Below are positions 57,601 through 64,000 of a stretch of DNA of 64,000 bases, one piece after another (the stretch's first letter is position 1; each line of letters begins with the position of its first letter). The position numbers were made by a program, and so were the translations under genes. The stretch is from Elmis aenea (taxonomy: Eukaryota; Arthropoda; Insecta; Coleoptera; Elmidae): assembly GCA_947652605.1 (NCBI GenBank), contig OX393581.1, forward strand, positions 32,296,788 to 32,360,787, in the 5' to 3' direction. The notes under the pieces are model-generated. The model saw nothing but the letters and a program-made list of their open reading frames with translations. It was not told where the DNA came from and made no database searches.

Positions 57601-60600
57601 ACTTATATTATTATTATTTTTAATAATTTTATCTCTAAAAAGTAAATGCTATCTAAAAATACAGAAATAAAATATTTGTGAGAAAACGAATCAAATTTTC
57701 ATTTGTACAGCAAAAATGTACTTTAGGAAAAAAGTGTCACTTGATTCATTTTGAACCATCGTCGTGGGTCGAATAAATGAAAGATAATGATGCATTTCTG
57801 TACAAGTTGGAATGCACAAATACTAAGGCTGTATATGATTTAATTATATTTGCACAACATTGTAGCAAAATTATTTTATTAACACTAGCATATCATAGTG
57901 GAATGTAATGTTAAAAAGTGACGAACAAAATTTATACCCGATCTGCCGAGAAACAGTTTGTTTTTGTCTTTTTTACCAGTATCAACAGTGACTAATCGAG
58001 TCTTTTACGTAATAGCGTTGATGTTTAATTTACCGTTGTTATTTTTGTCTCTTACATCATGGGTTCACATTACAGTTCAAAATAAACCTTTGAAAATAAT
58101 TTAGAGAGTTTAAAAATAAATATTGTGTGTGGTTTTTGATGAAAAAACAGAACAACTTAGTTGATAAAATTTATTTTAAAATTATGAATTTTTGTATTGC
58201 TTTAGTCATGTGCAAAGTTTCTGTCTAGCAAAAACAAATATACACTCGACAACTTTTACAACAAATTACATTGATTCCCCTAACGTAAAACTGTTGTAAA
58301 GTGTTTTTATTTAAAATCCCCGTGATCCTTTGTTGTGTTAAACTAAATTATTTCTTTTAGCTGAGCTTCAGACTATCTGCCAAACATATTGGCAAAGAAT
58401 GTACAAACTGGAAGCGGATAAAATTGATCTAGAATGGATCGAAAAGCTAAAGGCTTTCGAGGTAGACAAAAATACACGATACATATGCATCTATAGTGAT
58501 GATAATTTGCAGTATTGTTAGATTTAGTGGGTAGCTTTAAAAATACAAAAACGCTTTTGTTATTACCAACCGCTTATTATCTTTTGTACATTTGTATTAT
58601 ATTTGTACATTTTGATCACAATTTAACATTGCTTACGTGCATCGGATGAACTTATATTTTTCAAGTTACCCTGTAATGTTTTTCCAAAGGTGTTGTAGAT
58701 ACATAAGGAAGGATATTCTCCAATCTAGACCTGGAGATTTTTTTTCTTATTTAAACTATAGACAGGATTTCTTCGGAATGGTTACTGCATTCTTTATTTA
58801 CTTACCTTTCTCTTTTGTGCAAAGCTATTTTTTTTTAATGGTTTCCTTTGTTGTTTCATGTGACCAAAGTAGTCGATCTTACAGTTATCGCAGTTGATTT
58901 TGTAAAAGTTTTCGTATTTTATATGTTGTTATGAAAAAATAGCTTGTACAATTTGAGGGCACTTTCTACCACATTGTGTGTCATTTTGCTGACTGGTGGT
59001 TCCGTTTCCGGTTATAGCTCTTCTTAAGAGGATACTTAAGGAATATTACGACCGCATGTATATTTGTGAGGAACAGAAGTGGGATTTGGAACGCGAAGTC
59101 CGAAAGCGAGATTGGGAGGTACAACAGTCGATTGACACACTCTTTTTATACTTACCATACAGTACCATACCATGTAGTCGGCAAATATATTCTCTCTTTA
59201 TCATTTAGCTATAGTAAAGTAGTAGTAAAGTTGGAGAAAATATTTTTGCCTTTTTAATTTTACACAATTTTTCAGCACATTTTATAAATAGTGTTTTTTT
59301 TTTTTTTTGTAAATTAATCAACTTTTTTGCGGTAACGTTTTGTTTGCCCAATGTATTGCCTTCACAATTTTCACAAGTCACTTTACATACATATTATTTT
59401 TACTGGATTAGTTCTGTGGAACGTTTTTCTGTTTTATTATTTGTTTTGTTTTTAACAAATTTATACACATTTAAGCCTTAATTACTATTTGTTTGTTTCT
59501 AAACACTACTTTGCTTAAAAAAAAGTCTAAGTTAGACCCGCTTTTAAGTAAAATAATTACTTTTATAGCCAACCATGCAGTATTATGTGTGAATTTTGTT
59601 TGGAATTGACGAAAATATGTAATTTCAAATTTATAACTACATTTTTTGATCGGTTCAGCACTATTTATAGAATGCTGTTGTCACATAATCAGTCCTGAGG
59701 TTAATGTGAAAGCCTCTGTTATTGACCAAATTTAAAAAAAAAACAGTACATGAAGTGTTAGCCATATGTCCTATCCTGCATATTAAACTAACCTAAAATC
59801 ATTTAGTTTTAGTAAACCCAGGGCTGTCATCCAATTTACAATATCACACGTTTTGTAAATATTTAGTTTGATTTATTTAATTTTTTTCATAAACTTATCC
59901 TGCTTCGTTTGCTAATTGATTTTGTAAAAAAGCTGGAGTAAGTTTAAAAATATGTTCAAAATTGATTCTGAGTTTTTGTATCGCTCTTGTTAACAAACCT
60001 ATTTTGCATTAGGCATTAAATTTCGAGCATGATTGCTTTTACAGCCATTTTGGATTCATTTTAAGTCATAGATTAGTAGCGTAAATTTAATTTTTAATTA
60101 TTTTATGTATTAATTAATTTAAAATATTAATAGATACATGTTTTTGGTTTTATTGTCTTACAATAGAAGATTTTTAACTTATTTTTGTAAATTAACGATA
60201 AAAAAATATTTTTTTTTGCAATATAATCCGCCAAATATATTAATAAAGTGCCAGTAACAAACAAATTTAATTTAAGCTTCTTTAATTATTGTTTTGCAAG
60301 CTGTAACCTTACTCCTTGGTATGGCACTTCATGCTTGTTCAAGAATGAAATGCAGTGACAACATTTTTTTGAATTTTTTATACCGTTCCAGATCACCAAA
60401 TATTTTATTCTCGGCGTCATTTTTTTGTAGCATATGGATTCGGAACCGAACAGTTAGAAGTGCCATGCTATTTGCTAGTACATCTGTAATTAATTAGACA
60501 GACCTGAATTCAGGATCGATTTTGTACATATTATTTTGTGAATAATTTTTTCTGGCTTAGAATATCGAGATACAGTTTGGGGTGTTAATGTATGAATAAT

Positions 60601-63502
60601 TAATTTGGGAATGTTCATATCGCTGGGTTTCGGTAGGAGCCCGTCTGAAAATATTCTATGCCAGATTATCATCTAGATTTATAGGCTTCGAATGTAGAAA
60701 CGCTGTCAGAGACCAGCAGCCTGTAGTATAGTGAACAACTCCGCCCGATCCTGTAAAGAATTTCGTAACTTCTTTTATAATTTTTTATTGTATTTTTCTT
60801 ACAGTTTCGCCGAACACTTTTTTGAATATTTTAGACATTTTTGGAGTTACGTTATTCTTTCCCAACTGTGACGTGTTTTGTGAGAAATAAATTTGTATTT
60901 TTGACATTTCTCGACGAGTGTATATTATGTAAATATTTTTTTTGTGTAGCGTTGTACCAGTAGTGTTTTACAGCAAAATGTTTATCAAGTTTTCCTATAT
61001 ACTTTTGTTGTTACCCTCTGTGCCCATGTCCTGTCTGAAAAGCTCGCATATAACCAAGCTAAATTTCATCTATTCACTAACTTTATTTCGTTTTGTGCGA
61101 ACAGATATTTTTTTCAGTGTGTTCGTTGTACTTAACATATTTGAAAAAAATATCTTACTGTGTTTTGAGCTTAGTTTTGTGCTTTTGTATGTGCTAATAT
61201 ATTTAAGTATTTGTTCACCCGATGACAGAAAATACGATTACTTGTTTCATCTTCTGTTACTGTCAACTGTTTTGTGTTTGTTATTCTTTGTGTTGTTTGT
61301 CTTTTGTTAGCCTTAAAAGTATTTTCTGTCGTTCTCCACTCCTTTGCTGAGTAATTTTAATCGTAAAATCATTTTTAAACTTGTCATTAAAAATATCAAA
61401 AGCAAAGGAGTTTGAACTTTTTTGTTACATAGATCTGATTATTTAATTATTGATTTTCTGTAGATTGCCGACCTCAACAGCCAAGTAAATGACCTTAGAG
61501 GCAAATTGTAAGTACACATTTTATCTTATTACATTTTTATGGTATAAAACGTTGCTATTGAACAAAAATTAACAAGCAATGAAATAAAATATTGACATAC
61601 AGTAATTAAAGCCATTCGATTAATTTAACGTACAACTCGATTTCACAAAATGTATTAGAATTTGTTTATTTATTCTATAGCAAAATGAAAATGTGTAAGC
61701 GAATTATTTTGATGTAATAATACATATGACACATTTTTCTTATAGCATTAAACCGACATTGAAGAAAGTTTCCAAATATGAAAACAAATTCGCCAAACTT
61801 CAAAAGAAGGCTGCCGAATTTAACTTCCGTAACCAACTTAAAGTTGTCAAGAAGAAAGAATTCACCATGGAAGAAGAAGATAAGGAGGTAAAATTTTATA
61901 CGTTACTCCTTTTTACACAATGTTCTTTTCATTTTTGATAGCTCACTACTTTTTTCTATGGGAAATTTTTATATACGCGCAAGTATATGCCCCCTGGTTA
62001 ATCATACGTTTTTGTTTTGTATCGTTTTGTTTTTATTTTGTAAATGTCAGATCAGTATTAGTTTTTATATTTTTGTGCTTATTATAAAAATACAAAGGTT
62101 TTATGTAACTCTAATCCAAGCTTTATAAGTCGACCAATTCGAGTGGTAGCTATAAGCTAATATGTTCATATATCATTCAATCTTTTTCTAATGGGTTTGA
62201 GAGTAATTGGAATTTAAAACAACTGAGTTATGGTTGGGAATTATTTGTAGAAATATTTTTGTTTGTTTGCATAAGTATTAGTTTATATTACATGTTGGAG
62301 CTGTTTCATGCAAAAAGCGAATGCTATTTTTTTCTGGCAAACTGAACTGATTGAAGATTTAAAATTAGTTTTTATAAAAATATTTTTAAAATTAAAAAAT
62401 CAATTGAATGAAAGGTTGATATGCCAAATTTTTATTAGGTGTTGTTGGAAATTGTGAGAATCGCCATTGAGCATAAAGGACTGTTTGGTACAGCATGTCA
62501 GAACTTGAATATCAGATTGTACATCTTTGGGGGTAATCTAGCCTTGTGTGAATGAATCGTTTCAGTTCTATGATATGTTGTCAACAATATTACGTACTAT
62601 TTGTGCTAAATTTGTTAATTTTTAATGCGTTTTAGGTTGTCCAATTGTCTACCCATAGAAATAAGATGTTCACAAAGGATTTTTTCAAATTGAAAGTTTT
62701 TTTTTAAATTTGTATGGGTTAGATTTCACTTTTAAAAAACTATTCGGTAAAAATAAATTGAGCCAGACTTAATCAAAAGATTTTGAAATTTTAGGGAAAG
62801 TTTTTTCACAAGCATAAAAAAAAATGCTTAGTGAACTTCAGCGTCGCTGGTTCTATGCCAGTAGAGTTTGAAACAAATCTGAATACGATATTAATGTAAT
62901 AATAGAATGAAGATGTTCGTTTTCAAAGAATACCCAACATCTACTGCTTTAAGAAACTCGATTTTAACCTTAAGCGAAATAGCGCTTAGTGTAGGTCCTA
63001 AGTTTTTGACCATTGCACTGTTAAGGGTCATATTTACCAATTTTTTATTTCTTGTGCTCCTGAGAAGCAAAATATTTATATACATTCAAAGGATCTGCTT
63101 TAAATGATTGTGTATGAATGCAAATAAAGAAGTTTTTATCAAAACAAATTGAATGACAGCTTATTATACAAATAAGGTACTTTGTTTAAGCGTACAAAAT
63201 TTGATGATTTTATGGATTGTAAACTTTTAGAAAAATTGTACTAAATGGTTGGTGAAAAAATTAATTTTGGATGAACATTTTATCTTATTTGTTAGTTTTG
63301 TTGTAGTAGTAGTTTTATGTGCTTGTAAATACCACTACGTAAAAAACTGTATTTTTCCACTCGGTCGTATTCAATCTATTTGGTTTTGTACAAGCTGGAT
63401 TATAGTTGTTGTAAACAAAACTTCTCTAGAATATTTCTGGACAGGCTCATTTGTTTTTCGCAGAAGCCCAAGGCGGAAAAGGCCGAATGGCAGAAGAAAT
63501 AA
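47180..63502 (+). CDS. wupA: Troponin I gene, spliced coding region with six alternative exon 6 copies
   Basis: Troponin I is the inhibitory subunit of the troponin complex on thin filaments: it blocks actin-myosin interaction until calcium binds troponin C. Joining 47,180-47,194, 49,375-49,503, 50,429-50,552, one of six 101-nt exons, 61,464-61,507, 61,746-61,887 and 63,464-63,502 gives 594 nt (197 residues plus stop), close to the roughly 200 residues of the short insect isoform. Diagnostic segments are the N-terminal [22 protein letters not shown], the troponin T-binding heptads [36 protein letters not shown] and the C-terminal [20 protein letters not shown] with [14 protein letters not shown]. 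All joins have GT-AG introns and matching phases. The C-terminus ([12 protein letters not shown]) differs from the Drosophila ending. No second terminal exon was found. Confidence 0.95.
48589..48683. repeat. CT microsatellite in troponin I intron
   Basis: About 95 bp of (CT)n with CCT and TTCT interruptions lies 1.4 kb after exon 2. The antisense frame rich in E and R is its by-product. A long pyrimidine run in a sense-strand intron could bind PTB-like splicing factors, but that is speculation. Confidence 0.95.
49036..49075 (+). CDS. wupA: Candidate alternative N-terminal mini-exon of troponin I
   Basis: A strong acceptor (cttttTgttttacag with a branch-like 'ttctaatg' upstream) is followed by GC-richer sequence and two possible donors: CAC-GTAACT after 22 nt (49,057) and AAA-GTATTT after 40 nt (49,075). 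Both lengths are 1 modulo 3. Joined to the downstream exon 2 donor (5 extra nt), either gives an in-frame insert before [15 protein letters not shown] (27 nt) or [15 protein letters not shown] (45 nt). Drosophila troponin I also has an optional exon at this point, though with a long alanine/proline-rich sequence. In the other frame it reads [13 protein letters not shown], which looks troponin-like but cannot exit in frame. Confidence 0.4.
49375..49503 (+). CDS. wupA: Troponin I exon 4 (constant N-terminal exon)
   Basis: It is 129 nt, phase 0 in and out, between acceptor aaaaatag (49,374) and donor AGG-GTGAGT. It encodes 43 residues from [20 protein letters not shown] through [20 protein letters not shown] to KKLR. 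This is the highly conserved part of arthropod troponin I that includes the segment contacting the troponin C C-lobe. It is clearly richer in G and C than the introns on each side. Confidence 0.96.
50429..50552 (+). CDS. wupA: Troponin I exon 5 (troponin T-binding heptads)
   Basis: It is 124 nt from acceptor tcttacag to donor GAAG-GTAGCG, leaving in phase 1. It encodes [31 protein letters not shown], then the less conserved [10 protein letters not shown]. The first part forms the long helix that pairs with troponin T in the IT-arm coiled coil. The phase-1 exit fixes the reading of every exon 6 copy: each supplies the last two bases of the split codon. Confidence 0.96.
51294..51394 (+). CDS. 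wupA: Troponin I alternative exon 6, copy 1
   Basis: It is 101 nt between ttttgcttcag and GAG-GTTAGA, phase 1 in and 0 out. It encodes [20 protein letters not shown] then [14 protein letters not shown] (34 residues counting the split first codon). The segment is the middle of the troponin I coiled coil with troponin T. It is most like copies 2 and 3 (20 of 34 identical with copy 2). It lacks the otherwise universal L after D at position 24 (E instead). An intron motif TGTGCCGTCTTTTCG (51,568) recurs after copy 3. Confidence 0.93.
51832..52121. mobile_element. 290-bp MITE in the intron after exon 6 copy 1
   Basis: Its left end (CAGGGAACTTATAAAAC, then AGTGTAGTTATG) is inverted at the right end (ATAACTACATTGTTTTAT, then GGACGCACCG), and TA flanks both sides. 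The interior is AT-rich and non-coding. It belongs to the same loose group of TA-flanked CAGGG-end elements seen upstream. Confidence 0.7.
52715..53177. mobile_element. hAT-type MITE in the intron between exon 6 copies 1 and 2, 8-bp duplication GTTTTAAG
   Basis: The ends CAGGGCTCGAAACCG and CGGTTTCATGCCCTG are inverted. Inside are many 'aaccggtt' units on both sides, forming a strong potential hairpin. GTTTTAAG flanks the element exactly at 52,707-52,714 and 53,178-53,185. Confidence 0.92.
54317..54391. mobile_element. Right end of a hAT-like element with TATCGATAT repeats
   Basis: A cluster of 'atatcgata' units ends in 'atatcgcccacccctag', a terminus form known from several insect hAT MITEs. 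The matching left end was not found. Confidence 0.4.
54490..54590 (+). CDS. wupA: Troponin I alternative exon 6, copy 2
   Basis: It is 101 nt between tttatcacag and GAG-GTTAGA, phases 1 and 0. It encodes [20 protein letters not shown] then [14 protein letters not shown]. It is open throughout and closest to copies 1 and 3. It has a cysteine at position 15 where the others have R, Y or L. The six bases after the exon are the same as for copy 1. Confidence 0.92.
55203..55674. mobile_element. 472-bp TA-flanked element between exon 6 copies 2 and 3
   Basis: The left end CAGTGTGTCCTAAATATGTC is inverted at the right end AGATATATTTAGGACACCCTG, apart from two substitutions; TA flanks both. The interior is non-coding. 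It ends 111 bp before the exon 6 copy 3 acceptor. Confidence 0.85.
55786..55886 (+). CDS. wupA: Troponin I alternative exon 6, copy 3
   Basis: It is 101 nt between ttttaccacag and GAT-GTAAGA, phases 1 and 0. It encodes [20 protein letters not shown] then [14 protein letters not shown]. The CGCAAATTGGAAAA stretch is shared with copy 1, and TGTGCCGTCCTTTCG in its downstream intron (55,924) is shared with copy 1's intron, pointing to a common ancestor. It ends in D rather than E before the donor. The VRKKD near the end is like Drosophila exon 6 and copy 6. Confidence 0.93.
56941..57041 (+). CDS. wupA: Troponin I alternative exon 6, copy 4 (divergent)
   Basis: It is 101 nt between gtacctttag and CAG-GTAGAC, phases 1 and 0. 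It encodes [20 protein letters not shown] then [14 protein letters not shown]. The core (Y at 10, R at 13, LE at 17-18, K at 21, DLE at 23-25) is kept, but the end VEVTDLQ has lost the basic VRKKD seen in copies 3 and 6. It shares the IC at 6-7 and the same donor sequence with copy 5. The acceptor has a short pyrimidine tract, possibly a weak site. Confidence 0.9.
57042..57185 (+). promoter_or_regulatory. GC-rich intronic block after exon 6 copy 4
   Basis: Immediately after the copy 4 donor, about 140 bp are far richer in G and C than any other intron part ('cctcggcgtcgcatgcc', 'aagcctcctccacaatgcac', 'cgcgcgagctttagc'). The base composition suggests selection or foreign origin. It may be an intronic splicing element for copy 4. 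An antisense 69-codon frame here looks accidental. Confidence 0.35.
58361..58461 (+). CDS. wupA: Troponin I alternative exon 6, copy 5 (divergent)
   Basis: It is 101 nt between tttcttttag and GAG-GTAGAC, phases 1 and 0. It encodes [20 protein letters not shown] then [14 protein letters not shown]. It keeps the exon 6 core (Y10, RMY at 13-15, E18, K21, DLE at 23-25) but, like copy 4, lacks the VRKKD block, with IEKLKAF instead. The RMY links it to copy 6. It is open throughout with a strong polypyrimidine tract. Confidence 0.92.
59018..59118 (+). CDS. wupA: Troponin I alternative exon 6, copy 6 (canonical type)
   Basis: It is 101 nt between ccggttatag and GAG-GTACAA, phases 1 and 0. It encodes [20 protein letters not shown] then [14 protein letters not shown]. 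This is the version closest to the main exon 6 form in Drosophila and other insects (EYY-RMYICE-QKWDLE-EVRK-DWE). The acceptor is less pyrimidine-rich than those of other copies, although this is likely a major form, so splicing may depend on enhancers. It is the last copy and is separated by 2.3 kb from exon 7. Confidence 0.95.
59119..61463 (+). other. Intron between exon 6 copy 6 and exon 7, T-rich
   Basis: This is an ordinary T-rich intron. A hydrophobic 122-codon frame at 60,942-61,310 reflects base composition. I searched by eye for a seventh exon 6 copy, by the Y...K-D-E pattern, and saw none. Confidence 0.6.
61464..61507 (+). CDS. wupA: Troponin I exon 7
   Basis: It is 44 nt between attttctgtag and TT-GTAAGT, phase 0 in, 2 out. 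It encodes [14 protein letters not shown] and the first two bases of F. VNDLRGKF is the conserved link into the inhibitory region, which binds actin-tropomyosin and, with calcium, troponin C. The first residue I joins directly to any exon 6 copy. Confidence 0.95.
61746..61887 (+). CDS. wupA: Troponin I exon 8 (inhibitory and C-terminal mobile region)
   Basis: It is 142 nt between ttcttatag and GAG-GTAAAA. With the split F it encodes [40 protein letters not shown] and MEEEDKE. This matches the nearly invariant C-terminal part of insect troponin I that contacts actin and holds the filament off. The start is IKP where many insects have VKP. It is the most G+C-rich exon after exon 4. Confidence 0.96.
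63464..63502 (+). CDS. wupA: Troponin I exon 9 (terminal coding exon)
   Basis: It follows a strong acceptor (ttgtttttcgcag) and encodes [12 protein letters not shown], then TAA at 63,500-63,502. Phase 0 continues DKE from exon 8. It is a lysine-rich tail, short compared with the Drosophila ending, and lacks an acidic end. The 3' UTR follows directly. Confidence 0.92.
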   Translation, partial: KPKAEKAEWQKK

Positions 63503-63964
63503 TAACTCCACATCGTGTTCCTCCCCGTTACTTATTATGGCATTGAAATATATTCACAATTATACTATATTTACTATTTAATATAAAAGTAACAATAAAC
63601 TTTTAGATCTTACACACATTTACACTTTTTCCTTGCGTTTTTTTGTTCATCTTCTCACTACAGTAAGAATCATTCTCCAGTTTTCATTTTTACGTCTGTA
63701 AATAAGTTTCTGTAATTTTTGTATGCTAGATAACATTTTCGACGATAGTCTTGTTTTTTGTATATAAAAAGTAACCTTCATCTTCTGTATATTTTTAATA
63801 TATTTCAATACAGTGGTACACTTTTTAGTTTAAAGGTGAGCCCCTATGCTTTGCTAATTTTGCTTCTTTGCAAAGCTATTGTTTTTACAGCCACGCTTAA
63901 AAGAATACAGTTACCTACATTTCAACAACAGTTGTAAAATAACCATCAACGCCTCTTAAATAAA
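63503..63964 (+). other. wupA: Troponin I 3' UTR with two polyadenylation signals
   Basis: The untranslated region begins after the stop. AATAAA signals lie at 63,594-63,599 and 63,959-63,964, giving short and long 3' ends. The true end may lie past the window. Confidence 0.6.
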
Positions 63965-64000
63965 GCTTGATATGCAGTTTCTTGCCGCATTAATTGCAAA

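Noticed and set aside
60942..61310. 122-codon hydrophobic + frame
   Set aside because: It lies within a troponin I intron and reflects T-rich composition (F, L, V, S codons). There is no evidence of an exon.
1..64000. CRISPR arrays, bacterial operons, tRNA and rRNA genes
   Set aside because: There are no regularly spaced direct repeats with unique spacers, no tightly packed genes and no tRNA cloverleaf that I could recognise; the window is eukaryotic.

Overview
The window is AT-rich nuclear DNA from an arthropod, almost certainly an insect. It holds one clear cellular gene, the insect troponin I gene (wings up A / TpnI), with a putative promoter and non-coding first exon near 46.0-46.2 kb and coding exons from 47,180 to 63,502 on the + strand. 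The protein (about 197 residues, starting MADDE) and the splice positions follow the arthropod troponin I pattern. A beetle is a guess from the repeat types; no marker settles the order.

The most notable feature is the middle of this gene. Between the constant exons at 50,429-50,552 and 61,464-61,507 lie six separate exons of exactly 101 nt. All have the same phases (enter 1, leave 0), all are open and all encode versions of the same 34-residue segment. This is the counterpart of the mutually exclusive exon 6 set, which has four members in Drosophila. Using one copy at a time gives six central isoforms. A further small exon candidate (49,036) may change the N-terminus together with an alternative donor 5 nt downstream in exon 2.

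Positions 1 to about 45.9 kb hold no cellular gene I can recognise. They are gene-poor DNA filled with transposon remains. These include several non-autonomous hAT-type elements with 8-bp target-site duplications (10,191-11,053 with a leftover transposase C-terminus; 21,621-23,124 with a second hAT nested at 22,102-22,342; 30,876-31,486), palindromic fold-back elements flanked by TA (4,676-5,331; 18,392-19,291; 27,782-29,030; 36,955 to about 37,970), a Penelope-like GIY-YIG fragment in head-to-head form with an 18-bp duplication (15,030-15,843), and a Jockey-clade LINE (31,842-35,082). The 5' half of the LINE is inverted, as expected from twin priming, and it sits in a repeat whose uninterrupted relative is at 13.27 kb.

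Scattered through this desert are short GC-richer islands carrying TGACGTCA or ACGTCAT motifs (17.7, 25.17, 26.58, 27.01, 29.65 and 35.80 kb), some with TATA-like boxes. They may be distal regulatory elements or promoters of unrecognised transcripts. Three terminal-inverted-repeat elements also lie between the alternative troponin exons.
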